Position numbers and translations under genes: made by a program. The notes below the pieces were generated by a model. The model was not told the origin of the DNA, ran no database searches, and was given only the letters and a program-made list of their open reading frames with translations. This document shows, one piece after another, positions 7,827 to 16,357 of a DNA stretch of 42,138 bases. The DNA is from CAYUWH01 sp964448615 (GTDB lineage Bacteria > Patescibacteriota > Gracilibacteria > Peribacterales > Peribacteraceae). How positions within the stretch are numbered: position 1 is the first letter of the stretch; each line of letters starts with the position of its first letter. The stretch covers positions 1 to 42,138 of the forward strand of contig CAYUWH010000011.1 of NCBI GenBank assembly GCA_964448615.1, in the 5' to 3' direction.

Positions 7827-10800
7827 ATGATCCGTTCCGCTGTTCTCACTCGTCTCGCTGCGACAGTAACCCTTTCGGGCTTACTGATCGCTCCGCAACT
7901 GAGCCTCGCAGCAGCACCGTTTGGCGAACGTGATCTGAGCATGCCCATTACGCCGGATACCGCCTATCGGTTGCCGGGCGTCTTTGCCACGGATCTCAAA
8001 TTCCAGACAACAGGAGAAATAATTCAGGGATCATTTACCGCTTGGAACAATGAAGACAATGTCATCGGCGGACTGCAATTCAAACTGCAAATCCTCTCCC
8101 AAGAGGGACTACTCATCGCGCAACTTCCCGTTCGTGAAGCCTTTGGCCTGGATGCCAATGAGAAGCGCTTGATGCATTTTACGATGCCGATTCCCGCAAT
8201 TCCTGCGGGACAATACGTGCTGCGCGTGCAAATGGTCACCACCAACGGACGCGCATTGGGATGGAATGACATGCCGCTGACCGTACAAACCAATGTAGAT
8301 GCATTCGTCACGCTCACTCCCCTCTCGCTGGATTTGCCGGAATTTCCGGGACAATTCCTCGAGCCGATGACAGGACCGAACGTATCTCCCTCTACAGCAT
8401 TTGCTCTCAAGGCTTCCGTGAAGAGTACGAGCAACGTCACCATGAACGTCACGCCTGTCCTGCATGTGCATGAGTTCGATATTGCAACGGGCGAAGGCAA
8501 GGAGGTTCGCGGCACGACACTGACCCTGAACGCAGGCGAAACAAAACCGCTGCAGTTCACGGTAACGGCTGCACAGAAAGCCGGCGTCTACGCAGGCGTG
8601 CTGCAACTCGTGAACGACAAGGGTGCGACCGTTTCCTCTTTGGGAGAATTCCGCTGGGTCGTGCGCGGAGAGAGTGCAGACACGCTGCCGATCCGCATCA
8701 CGCATCTTGCAACCCTCAAAGGAGATCAAACGGAAATGAAGTTGGATTTCGTGGGTGCGCCTGATGCAGAAACGAAAACGGAGAATGCCACTCTCACGGT
8801 GCAATTGTCCGATGAGAAAGGACTCCTCACAGAAACGTCCGCAGCCTCCGTGTTCCTGAGCGACATGATCTCCCAAAGCAATGTCCGCCTGACGCTTCCG
8901 AGAGATGTCTCGGGCACGCAAACCCTTCGCGTGACGATCGCCAATGAGAAGGGCACCGTGCTCAGCGATCAGTCGATCGCCCTCCCCACTTCCACCCAGC
9001 AAAGCTCAATCTTTGCGGTTTTTTCCTCCAATTTTATGGTTTTCTTCACACTCCTCGCTCTCGCGATTGCCGGCGCCGCATTCGCTTTGGGTAAATACGG
9101 CAAATTGTCTGCGCGCACACTTTCCATCGCGGCCATGGCGTTTATCGCCTCGATCACCGTGATGGGTGCCACCAAGACCCTTGCCCTGGGCAACGGTAAC
9201 GGCATCGAGATCCTGACGCCCCGCATCGTCAATGCGCACACCGGACCCGTGTATTGGGTCACGATCTTCGTGAACGCCCCGATCCACAACGCTCCGGCAG
9301 GCACGTACGTCAAAAATGCAGTGCCGTTGCAGTACAACCTCACCTGGGGTGTCTGCCAGAACCGCGTGACGACGGTCCGCGTCGTCGGACGCATTGATTT
9401 GGCGGGCGGCAAGCAAACCACCCTGGAAGGCACGAATGCCAACTGGCAGAACGTGTATTCCAAAACTGTGGAAAGCGGCGTCTGTCCCGTGGGCACTCCT
9501 GCAGCTCCCGACGGTGCCATTCAGTGTTTCCAGTATCAGAATTTCAGCGAAATTCTCGACCTGTCGGCGCTCCCGATCGGCATCTGCAGCACCACGCTTC
9601 AGATGGTCGCCAAATCAGGAGTATCCGGCCCTGGGTTGCCAGCGGATGTTGCGCCACCGCCTACCGATGACAGCTTGTTGCGCACCGACAAATCAATCAG
9701 CACTGGTTTCGCGCACGGCGTGAACCTCTGGCTGAACTTCTGCGGAGGTGTCGATCTCATCGTTACGAAAACGGCTTCGACCGCTTCGGTCTTGCCGGGA
9801 GGTACGATCAGCTATGCGCTGACGGTGAAGAACAACGGTTCGAAGACCGCACATGGCGTGCTCGTCGCGGATCAGGTTCGCCGCATCGTGAAGAACAATC
9901 AGCAAACTGGCGAAATGTTGGAATGGGATAAGCCTGCTTCCAGCCCAGAATGCACAGCCGGCTACGTGAATCAAACGGGCTTTGACGGCTTCAAGTGGGA
10001 TGCCTACGGCTGCACCGTGGGAGACCTCGAAGCAGGTCAGAGCAAGACCTTCAACTTGCTCTTCAAGGTACCGAATACTCCTGCAGGCCAAGCCTGCACA
10101 ACCGGCAACATCCACGATGTCGCGAGCACGGTTGCATGGGAAGAATCCGGCACGGAAGGTGCAAATCCTGCGAATAACGTCTCAACCCTGACGACGAGCT
10201 TGGACTGTACAGCAACATCGTCTTCCAGCTCTTCCAGCTCTTTCTCTTCGTCCAGCTCCTCCTCCTCTTCTTCGGTCAGCAGCGCCCCGACGATCGGTTG
10301 TATCGATATCTATAAGGAGACGTTCGATCAATACAACAACAGAATCATGCCGGTTCCTCAGTTCACGTTCCGCTTGGATAACGGCCAGGTGGCGCAGAAC
10401 GATGCGAACGGGAATGCAAAATTCGTAAACGTCCCCGTGGGCACGCGCATGGTCTCGGAAGACAATGCATCCGGCTGGACTCAGGCACTCGTAACACCGG
10501 CTAACGGCTCGGTGAACGTGATCGGCGGAAGCACCTGCGTATCGGTGAACTTCAAGAATCGCCAGAATACGTTCGGCTCCAGCAGCTCTTCGAGCGCCGA
10601 CTTCTCCATCAGCAAGAGTGACGGTCAGTCTTATGCCGAACTCGGCGAAGAACTCGAATACACGATCACGGTCCGCAACAACAGCAATGTCACGATCAAC
10701 AACATGACGATCACGGACCGCGTACCGGATGAACTCGACATGGATACCATCGACATCCGCGACGGCGGCAGAGAATCCGGCCGCAACGTTCGCTGGGAGA

Positions 10801-11498
10801 ACATCACGCTTGGCGCCTACGAACAGCGCACGTTCCGCTTCTCCATCGAAGTCAGCGAAGATGATGCCGAGGACGGCGATACGATCCGCAACACCGTGAC
10901 GGCAGATGCAAACGGCATCCAGCGCACGGCTGATGATACGACGCGCATCGAGGACGAAGGATCGGATGATGAAGATCTCACGGTGAACAAGGAAGTAAGT
11001 TCCACCGAAGTGTTCCCGGGAGGCATGGTCGAATACACCATCCGCGTGCGCAATGACAGCAATCGTTCGCTCACCAATGTCCGCGTGACGGATATCTTCC
11101 CGAGCAATGCGTTCGATTCGATCAGCAACATCCGCCCGAGTGCCGACAGCCGCTCCAACAGCCAGATGGTCTGGAAGCTGGGCACGCTCGAAGACGGTGA
11201 ATCGGTGACGATCCGCTACACGGCTGACATCGACCACTCTGCATACCCCGGCCAAACGATCACGAACAATGTAGAAGTGAAGAGCGGCAACATCACCGTG
11301 TCGGACAGCGCACGCGTCTCGGTGATCGGCAACTTGCCTCAGACGGGTGGCAACACGCCGGGCAACGGCGGCGCAAGCTTCCTGCAACCGCTCTCTTCTG
11401 CTGGCACCGAATCCGGCATGCCGACCGCGCTCTGGGTGGCTCTTGCACTTACGGGCATTGGGACAGGCGGATTCTTCGGACGCAGATTCTTCATCTAA
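7827..11498 (+). CDS. Giant LPQTG surface protein (B'-A'-DUF11 fusion)
   Basis: 1223 residues. Order: signal peptide (about 1-29); protein B-like region to about 400; a hydrophobic segment (about 395-415) equivalent to protein B's C-terminal anchor; a second hydrophobic segment (about 425-450) equivalent to protein A's signal peptide; protein A-like domain 452-640; a DUF11-type repeat from 641; a Ser linker near 800-820; a SpaA/prealbumin-like domain (about 822-915); two more DUF11-type repeats; then LPQTG at 1170-1174, a hydrophobic stretch and FGRRFFI. This is a sortase sorting signal (family knowledge). It looks like a fusion of two paralogous genes that left both internal membrane segments in place. 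Promoter at 7754 and terminator at 11517. Expected to be wall- or membrane-anchored; role unknown, perhaps adhesion. Confidence 0.88.
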   Translation: MIRSAVLTRLAATVTLSGLLIAPQLSLAAAPFGERDLSMPITPDTAYRLPGVFATDLKFQTTGEIIQGSFTAWNNEDNVIGGLQFKLQILSQEGLLIAQLPVREAFGLDANEKRLMHFTMPIPAIPAGQYVLRVQMVTTNGRALGWNDMPLTVQTNVDAFVTLTPLSLDLPEFPGQFLEPMTGPNVSPSTAFALKASVKSTSNVTMNVTPVLHVHEFDIATGEGKEVRGTTLTLNAGETKPLQFTVTAAQKAGVYAGVLQLVNDKGATVSSLGEFRWVVRGESADTLPIRITHLATLKGDQTEMKLDFVGAPDAETKTENATLTVQLSDEKGLLTETSAASVFLSDMISQSNVRLTLPRDVSGTQTLRVTIANEKGTVLSDQSIALPTSTQQSSIFAVFSSNFMVFFTLLALAIAGAAFALGKYGKLSARTLSIAAMAFIASITVMGATKTLALGNGNGIEILTPRIVNAHTGPVYWVTIFVNAPIHNAPAGTYVKNAVPLQYNLTWGVCQNRVTTVRVVGRIDLAGGKQTTLEGTNANWQNVYSKTVESGVCPVGTPAAPDGAIQCFQYQNFSEILDLSALPIGICSTTLQMVAKSGVSGPGLPADVAPPPTDDSLLRTDKSISTGFAHGVNLWLNFCGGVDLIVTKTASTASVLPGGTISYALTVKNNGSKTAHGVLVADQVRRIVKNNQQTGEMLEWDKPASSPECTAGYVNQTGFDGFKWDAYGCTVGDLEAGQSKTFNLLFKVPNTPAGQACTTGNIHDVASTVAWEESGTEGANPANNVSTLTTSLDCTATSSSSSSSSFSSSSSSSSSSVSSAPTIGCIDIYKETFDQYNNRIMPVPQFTFRLDNGQVAQNDANGNAKFVNVPVGTRMVSEDNASGWTQALVTPANGSVNVIGGSTCVSVNFKNRQNTFGSSSSSSADFSISKSDGQSYAELGEELEYTITVRNNSNVTINNMTITDRVPDELDMDTIDIRDGGRESGRNVRWENITLGAYEQRTFRFSIEVSEDDAEDGDTIRNTVTADANGIQRTADDTTRIEDEGSDDEDLTVNKEVSSTEVFPGGMVEYTIRVRNDSNRSLTNVRVTDIFPSNAFDSISNIRPSADSRSNSQMVWKLGTLEDGESVTIRYTADIDHSAYPGQTITNNVEVKSGNITVSDSARVSVIGNLPQTGGNTPGNGGASFLQPLSSAGTESGMPTALWVALALTGIGTGGFFGRRFFI

Positions 11499-11516
11499 TC
11501 CTCGCATTTATAGAAG

Positions 11517-11543
11517 AAAAAAAGGCCCTCCGGGGCCTTTTTT
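11517..11543 (+). terminator. Intrinsic terminator after the LPQTG fusion gene
   Basis: A-tract, stem GGCCC with loop TCCG and GGGCC, then TTTTTT; 19 bp after the stop codon at 11498. Confidence 0.92.
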
Positions 11544-11634
11544 CATGCACAACATTCTGCCCGATGCTTGTCATAGCGCACCATCTCGCACGTCTGCTTT
11601 CTCGTAGAGATGTATCCGCTTCCCCTCGACTGCT

Positions 11635-13194
11635 ATGGATCGAACAATTGCCGGAAGACATGCACCCGCCTTATTCGCAGTTATTTCTCTTTGTTTGCTT
11701 GGCACAGTAGCCGTCTTTGCCGCAGAGGAAGGCAGCGGAGCTTACGTAAGCTCCGCTGCGGCGAGCTCTGCTGCGTCGATAGCGGGAAGCGATACTTCTT
11801 CGGATCAAGCAGGATTTTTCTTGATGCAAGTCCCGTTCCCCTCCTCCTCAAGCATGGCAGCGGGCAGCGGCATGGCATTCTCATCCGAAAGCAGCGACTC
11901 TCTATCAGGCTCATCGCTCTCTTCATCCGCACCGAGCTCCTCCAGCTCATCATGGCCTTCTTCATTCGGATTTTCTTCCAGCAGCCTCGGGGTCACCTAT
12001 CAATGCTCCGATGGAAACGACAACGATGGAGACGGACTGAGAGACTGGGAAGATCCCGGTTGCGGCTGGCCGCAAGATAACGATGAATACAATTACCAGA
12101 ACTCGTACTACAACGAATCTCGCAATCCGTATCAGTGCTCCGATGGAAACGACAATGACAGTGACGGACTGATCGACCGGCAGGATCCGGGGTGCGAGAG
12201 TCCGTATGACGACGGCGAATACAATGTAACAAATTCCTCTTTGAGCTCGTCGAATGGAGTTTCTTCCTCATCATCTTCGTTCAGCTCAGTCTTCAGCATC
12301 GACATGAGCGCACCTTCTTCGTCTTCTGCTGGTGCCGTAGGGACAGTCGTGCCCTGCAACGACACGATCGACAACGACGGCGATACCTTGAAAGACTGGG
12401 AAGATCCCGGTTGCAGCGGGCCCGATGANNNNNNNNNNNNNNNNNNNNNNNNNNNNNNNNNNNNNNNNNNNNNNNNNNNNNNNNNNNNNNNNNNNNNNNN
12501 NNNNNNNNNNNNNNNNNNNNNNNNNNNNGGGCCCGATGACAACGACGAACAAAACCAAGTTCTTGGCTATCAAGACTCTTCGCTGCGTACGGACTCGGAC
12601 TCTTCCGCCATCCCCTTCCTCATGCCCGAAACTGTGGAAACCCAGGCATCAGCGCCGCAACACTCTGCCATTCTCCTGGCCGCCGCCTCACCGATGATGC
12701 CCCGCTACTTCGGGACGGTCACCATCGAGCAGCAAGCGGATAAAGCCGAAGCCAATCCCGGAGATCAAGTGGAATTCCGCATTACCGTTCATAACAACAG
12801 TGATGCGACGATTACGGGATTGAATCTGTTTGTTGAATTTTCTCCGAATGATTTCACCGTGATTGATGCCGGTAACGGCACGGCGAGCGAAGGTCGCATT
12901 GAATGGCTGAATGGCGGCTTGCATCCTCAAGAATCCAAAACACTGAAGTACACCGCTCGCCTCAATACCGCACTCGCACACGGTCACGTGGTGCTCAATA
13001 CCGTCACGCTCAGCGACGGCGGCATCTCCAACCCCGCTGTTGCGACCACGCGCATTGGGATCATGCGGACGTTGCCACAAACGGGAGCGGTCAGGCTGCA
13101 ACCCCTTCTCCCAACACAAAAGAACGCACGATCTCCGGCAGTGCCGCATACAATTTTTCCAATTCTCTCTGCTCGTCAGCAGGAGGCACGCTGA
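11635..13194 (+). CDS. Exported calcium-repeat/DUF11 protein with truncated LPQTG signal
   Basis: 519 codons as scaffolded. Signal peptide (about 1-30), Ser/Ala-rich linker, two complete repeats of the form C-S-D-G-N-D-N-D-x-D-G-L-x-D-x2-D-P-G-C (from residue 124) and a third interrupted by a gap. These resemble thrombospondin type 3-like calcium-binding repeats. A DUF11-type domain follows, then LPQTG at residues 480-484. After LPQTG there are only 35 polar residues and no membrane helix, so the sorting signal is incomplete; the last 104 bp overlap the pth 3' end on the other strand. ATG 11635 precedes the signal peptide; no Shine-Dalgarno site. Confidence 0.82.
   Translation: MDRTIAGRHAPALFAVISLCLLGTVAVFAAEEGSGAYVSSAAASSAASIAGSDTSSDQAGFFLMQVPFPSSSSMAAGSGMAFSSESSDSLSGSSLSSSAPSSSSSSWPSSFGFSSSSLGVTYQCSDGNDNDGDGLRDWEDPGCGWPQDNDEYNYQNSYYNESRNPYQCSDGNDNDSDGLIDRQDPGCESPYDDGEYNVTNSSLSSSNGVSSSSSSFSSVFSIDMSAPSSSSAGAVGTVVPCNDTIDNDGDTLKDWEDPGCSGPDXXXXXXXXXXXXXXXXXXXXXXXXXXXXXXXXXXGPDDNDEQNQVLGYQDSSLRTDSDSSAIPFLMPETVETQASAPQHSAILLAAASPMMPRYFGTVTIEQQADKAEANPGDQVEFRITVHNNSDATITGLNLFVEFSPNDFTVIDAGNGTASEGRIEWLNGGLHPQESKTLKYTARLNTALAHGHVVLNTVTLSDGGISNPAVATTRIGIMRTLPQTGAVRLQPLLPTQKNARSPAVPHTIFPILSARQQEAR
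12429..12528. other. Assembly gap (100 N), probably a false gap
   Basis: The 11 bases GGGCCCGATGA end the left contig and begin the right one. Merging them gives DPGCSGPDDNDEQN, which exactly completes the third calcium repeat in frame. The gap may therefore have negative length. Confidence 0.75.
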
Positions 13195-13648
13195 GGACCC
13201 ATGTTGCAAGATCGCTTCCCGCAGGTCTGGTTCCAAGCCCGAGTCGCAAGCGCGGAAATGCTTCGCCGAAATGTTCGACCACGGATTTTAAACCATTATG
13301 GGTTCCCGGACCGCCTTTGCGCCGCAGACGGAATTCCCCGAGCGGCAAGTCGATATCATCGCACAGGACCAATACCTGCTCGGCGGCATTCAGCTTGTAA
13401 AAATCCACGATTTTGCGAATGGCTTCTCCTGAGAGATTCATGAAGGTCAGCGGCTTCACCAGAAGAATCGGGATGGTGAGAATCCTTCCTTCCTGCGCTA
13501 TCGACTGAAACTTCGGGCGATCTTTCCACTCCCCCTCCCCGAAGGCAGTTGACAGAACATCGATTGCTTGGAATCCGGCGTTGTGGCGCGTGCGTTCATA
13601 GGAAGCACCGGGATTGCCAAGGCCGATAAGAACGAGGGAGGGTTTCAT
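13091..13648 (-). CDS. pth: Peptidyl-tRNA hydrolase
   Basis: Releases tRNA from peptidyl-tRNAs that drop off ribosomes; cytosolic. The 185-residue protein shows GLGNPGASYERTRHNAGF (catalytic His in TRHN), FMNLSG, LCDDIDLPLG and GGPGTHNGLKS, all family hallmarks at normal spacing and length. It is the last gene of a minus-strand operon: its ATG lies two bases after the stop codon of the HEPN-like gene. Its 3' end overlaps the convergent 11635 gene by 104 bp, with no terminator between them. Confidence 0.96.
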   Translation of the reverse strand: MKPSLVLIGLGNPGASYERTRHNAGFQAIDVLSTAFGEGEWKDRPKFQSIAQEGRILTIPILLVKPLTFMNLSGEAIRKIVDFYKLNAAEQVLVLCDDIDLPLGEFRLRRKGGPGTHNGLKSVVEHFGEAFPRLRLGLGTRPAGSDLATWVLSVPPADEQRELEKLYAALPEIVRSFVLGEGVAA

Positions 13649-13650
13649 AA

Positions 13651-14046
13651 TTATGAGAGATCGTTCAGGGTACGCTCGAAGGTCGCCATCGCGGAACGCA
13701 CTTCACGCTCACTGAGCGCCATGCCCATTTCATGCGCGATGCGGTTGCGCAGCTTATGCGCAGCCCAGAGCTGTTCTTTGTAGGAAAATCTTGATCCTGC
13801 CTTGCGAAGCTTATCAGCGAATGTTCCGGTGAAGCCCAACTCCGACAGTGCGCTGTCAATTACTTTTTCGGCTTCGAGCACACGACGATGATCATCTTGA
13901 ATCGCCAGCACGTTTTTCCAGGCATCCATGTGACGTCGAGCCGATGCAGGACTGAGATGACGCCCTTTCATCGCGCGCCACGCCATCCAGGCGATCAACA
14001 CCAGAATGAGAACAACGATGGCGGCGGCTGGTAAAAAGAGAGACAT
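13651..14046 (-). CDS. Membrane-anchored HEPN-like protein
   Basis: 131 residues: one N-terminal membrane helix (about 5-24), then an all-helical cytosolic domain ending in KLRNRIAHEMG. Arg100-Asn101 and His105 form the R-N-x3-H signature of HEPN ribonuclease/nucleic-acid-binding domains. The preceding helices (AEKVIDSALSELG... DKL... YKEQLWAAHKLR) fit the usual layout. The assignment rests on motif and helix pattern only. It lies between a PH-like membrane protein gene (12-bp gap) and pth (2-bp gap), so the three are probably co-transcribed. RNase activity is unproven. Confidence 0.65.
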   Translation of the reverse strand: MSLFLPAAAIVVLILVLIAWMAWRAMKGRHLSPASARRHMDAWKNVLAIQDDHRRVLEAEKVIDSALSELGFTGTFADKLRKAGSRFSYKEQLWAAHKLRNRIAHEMGMALSEREVRSAMATFERTLNDLS

Positions 14047-14058
14047 GGCGAAAAGTAG

Positions 14059-14658
14059 TTAAGCGTCATCATCTTCACCCCCTTCAAATTCTTGGGCCTG
14101 AATGTGCTGCGCGACCAGCGCAGAAAGCAATTGCTGCACTTGCTTACCGTCTTTCAAATTTTTCGCATGAAGATATGCTTCCATGCTTTGTAAAATAAGA
14201 CTTTCCACGCGACGGGGATTGAACACGTAATCCAAAGACACCGCGGCACCCGTCGAAATTTTCTCCACGGTAATCGTGCCGAAACGCAGCAATGTGCCAG
14301 CAACGCCTTTGATTTCGTAACTCACACCTTGCAAATCGCTGTAAAGAATTCTGCTCGACTCTCGATGGAACCATCCGTGCCAGGCGATATCGATGATACC
14401 CTGATCCGTAATCAGCCAGGCATCAAGATAGTAATCGAAAAAATTCCGCAGCCACCATACAAGCACCACGACGCTGATGCAGGAAACCACCAAAAAAAGC
14501 GGACGCGTCTGCACCAACGAAAGCCAGAGCCACAGTCCTGCAAAAATCACCGTCGGCCAAAACAGTGCCTTGAATCCGACAAGCCAATGCTTATGCACCG
14601 CACGCAGCAAGGTTTCGTCTTCTTCCAAATGCTTGCGCAAGAGCAATCCTTTTAGCAT
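14059..14658 (-). CDS. Membrane protein with bacterial PH domain (type 1 copy)
   Basis: 199 residues from the preferred ATG at 14658: LKGLLLRKHLEEDE, two adjacent membrane helices (about 30-75), then a PH-like beta domain (DAWLITDQGIIDIAWHGWFHRESSRILYSDLQGVSYE..., FGTITVEK) and an acidic C-terminus. The layout matches bPH_2/YdbS-type proteins. The frame extends to 14766, but TATGCT sits six bases before the 14658 ATG and 14766 would run into lepB's own promoter. First gene of the PH-HEPN-pth operon and divergent from lepB. A paralogous protein is at 22372. Function unknown. Confidence 0.75.
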   Translation of the reverse strand: MLKGLLLRKHLEEDETLLRAVHKHWLVGFKALFWPTVIFAGLWLWLSLVQTRPLFLVVSCISVVVLVWWLRNFFDYYLDAWLITDQGIIDIAWHGWFHRESSRILYSDLQGVSYEIKGVAGTLLRFGTITVEKISTGAAVSLDYVFNPRRVESLILQSMEAYLHAKNLKDGKQVQQLLSALVAQHIQAQEFEGGEDDDA

Positions 14659-14664
14659 GGAGAA

Positions 14665-14742
14665 AGCATAGCGGAAGCCGAAGGAGCTTCCCATGGTTTT
14701 TCCGTATAGATGCTGTACAGAAGCCGGGGCCAGCGATATACT
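14665..14742. promoter_or_regulatory. Divergent leaderless promoters of the PH-domain gene and lepB
   Basis: On the minus strand TATGCT (14665-14670) ends six bases before the PH-gene ATG. On the plus strand TATACT (14737-14742) ends six bases before the lepB ATG, with a weak -35 (TGTACA) 17 bp upstream. Either start would coincide with the transcription start. Confidence 0.65.
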
Positions 14743-14748
14743 TCTCCC

Positions 14749-15372
14749 ATGGTACAAACGAAACAACGAGGCCTATGGTTTCACTTGATCGATGTGTTTT
14801 TCAACATCGTGGTGATCGTCGCGATCGTCGCAGTGATCCGCACGTTTCTTGTCTCTCCATTTCAAGTGGAAGGAAGCTCCATGACGAACACGCTCGAGAA
14901 TAACGAATACATCATCATCAATAAGCTCGGCTACTACATCGGCGATCCAAAGCGCGGCGACATTGTCGTATTCCGTCCGCCGACCGACACGTCGAAACAC
15001 TATGTGAAACGCGTGATCGGCCTGCCCGGAGATGAAGTGATCGTACGTGATGGGTATGTCTTCTTGAAAAAAGCAGGCGAGACGCAAGAAACCAAACTTG
15101 AAGAGCCGTATCTTGATGATCGCAATCAAGGCAAAACCTTCCGCCATCCTCCCGGCAGCGGCGACGTGTCCGAAGTCCGGTATACTGTTCCAGCCGACAG
15201 TTACTTTGTCCTTGGCGATAACCGCCAGGGCAGCCTGGATTCCAGAAGCTTCATGAAGAACGGAACGCCGGATGCGTTTGTGCCCATCAGCAGCATCAGC
15301 GGCCGGGTGTGGTTTGTGGCCCTTCCCATCAGCAAAATCCACGCGTTTGAGGCTCCGAACTACAACCTTTGA
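14749..15372 (+). CDS. lepB: Signal peptidase I
   Basis: Membrane serine peptidase that cleaves signal peptides of Sec-exported proteins, which this window encodes in number. The 207 residues have one N-terminal membrane helix (about 12-34), the catalytic serine in VEGSSM (Ser44), the catalytic lysine region HYVKRVIGLPGDEV and the GDNRQGSLDSR box. The start ATG 14749 lies six bases after TATACT; the frame extends to 14710 but the family and promoter favour 14749. The stop TGA lies in a following inverted repeat. Confidence 0.96.
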   Translation: MVQTKQRGLWFHLIDVFFNIVVIVAIVAVIRTFLVSPFQVEGSSMTNTLENNEYIIINKLGYYIGDPKRGDIVVFRPPTDTSKHYVKRVIGLPGDEVIVRDGYVFLKKAGETQETKLEEPYLDDRNQGKTFRHPPGSGDVSEVRYTVPADSYFVLGDNRQGSLDSRSFMKNGTPDAFVPISSISGRVWFVALPISKIHAFEAPNYNL

Positions 15373-15446
15373 GCTTATAGCTGTTAGCCTTTAGAAAAGG
15401 AATTCCATACGCTAAAAGCTGATTCCTAAAAGCTATAAGCTGTTAA
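15371..15446. repeat. Family C inverted repeat (AGCTTATAGCT)
   Basis: Opposed arms containing AGCTTATAGCTGTTAGC and GCTAAAAGCTG / AGCTATAAGCTG, starting on the lepB stop codon. Only this copy is seen in the window. Confidence 0.7.
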
Positions 15447-15486
15447 ATCCTCTTGCCCTAAGGCTAATTTACGCTATCCTATAGAC

Positions 15487-15507
15487 AGCCCCGCACGGGG
15501 TTTTTCA
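15487..15507 (+). terminator. Hairpin with T-tract just before secE
   Basis: CCCCG-ca-CGGGG followed by TTTTT, ending 18 bp before the secE ATG. A promoter-like TTGCCC-16-TATCCT lies directly upstream (15453-15480). It may simply end lepB transcription, or be a leader attenuator of secE-nusG. Confidence 0.6.
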
Positions 15508-15521
15508 TTAAGCATTCAGTT

Positions 15522-15710
15522 ATGAACAGTATTGCAAAGTACATCAGCGACGCATTGGAAGAATTGCGCCACGTGCGCTGGCCCACCCGCCAGCAGGCTT
15601 TCCGTCTATCCGGCATCGTCATCGTCTTTACGGCGGCGGCGGCGGCGGTCTTCGGAGTCCTGGACTTGGGCTTGTCCAAAGGATTGCAATTCCTGCTCTC
15701 CTTCAGCTAA
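15522..15710 (+). CDS. secE: Preprotein translocase subunit SecE
   Basis: 62 residues: a short amphipathic helix (IAKYISDALEELRHVRWPTRQQA, with the conserved VxWPT motif) followed by a single membrane helix. This is the minimal SecE form that clamps SecY. It is followed after 17 bp by nusG, the usual pairing. No Shine-Dalgarno site is seen. Confidence 0.93.
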   Translation: MNSIAKYISDALEELRHVRWPTRQQAFRLSGIVIVFTAAAAAVFGVLDLGLSKGLQFLLSFS

Positions 15711-15727
15711 CCCCTTCCCTTCTCGTC

Positions 15728-16273
15728 ATGGCAAAACAGGACCCAAATGCAGGACGTAACTGGTATGTGGTTCACACCTACGCCGGCTATGAAGACAGCG
15801 TGAAGCAGTCGCTGTTGCAGCGTGTCGAATCGTTCGGCATGCAGGAGTACATTTTCGATGTGCAGGTCCCGAAGGAGAAGCAATTGGTTTTTAAGAAAGG
15901 AGAACCGGTCGAGGAGGAGCGCAAGTTGTTCCCGGGCTACGTGCTTGTGGACATGACGGTCACGGATGAATCGTGGTACTTGGTTCGCAACACCCCGAAC
16001 GTCACGGGCTTCGTGGGTTCGGGCAATATTCCCGTCTCGGTCACACCGGAAGAATTCGGCGTCATTCAGCGCCGCGTGGGTGAGCAGGAAGCAAAGTTCA
16101 AGAGCGATTTCCAGGTGGGAGATTTGGTGGTTATCGCCGATGGTCCGTTCAAGAACTACGAGGGAACCGTCGACACCGTCGATATCGACAAGGGCAAACT
16201 CACGGTGCTCGTCCTCATCTTCGATCGCGAAACCCCGGTGGAATTGGATTTCACTCAGGTAAAGAAGAAATAA
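15728..16273 (+). CDS. nusG: Transcription termination/antitermination factor NusG
   Basis: 181 residues. The N-terminal NGN domain opens with NWYVVHTYAGYEDSVKQSL and includes LFPGYVLVDM and NTPNVTGFVG. The C-terminal KOW domain reads VGDLVVIADGPFKNYEGTV. It binds RNA polymerase and links it to Rho or the ribosome. Downstream rplK-rplA are absent; instead murJ converges, with a family-A palindrome between them. The C/T-rich leader lacks a Shine-Dalgarno site. Confidence 0.97.
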   Translation: MAKQDPNAGRNWYVVHTYAGYEDSVKQSLLQRVESFGMQEYIFDVQVPKEKQLVFKKGEPVEEERKLFPGYVLVDMTVTDESWYLVRNTPNVTGFVGSGNIPVSVTPEEFGVIQRRVGEQEAKFKSDFQVGDLVVIADGPFKNYEGTVDTVDIDKGKLTVLVLIFDRETPVELDFTQVKKK

Positions 16274-16299
16274 TTGTATCCGCGGTATTCACGCCCCTC

Positions 16300-16330
16300 T
16301 GTAGAGACGTGCAAATTGCACGTCTCTACA
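16300..16330. repeat. Family A palindrome, copy 3
   Basis: Same GTGCAA core type as copy 1, located between the convergent ends of nusG and murJ. Confidence 0.88.
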
Positions 16331-16357
16331 AAACAACACCCACGGTTTTTGCAGACC

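Noticed and set aside
10182..11507. 441-codon open frame antisense to the giant LPQTG gene
   Set aside because: Arg/Ala/Val/His-rich shadow of a Ser/Thr/Asp-rich coding strand; the plus strand has DUF11 domains, LPQTG and a terminator.
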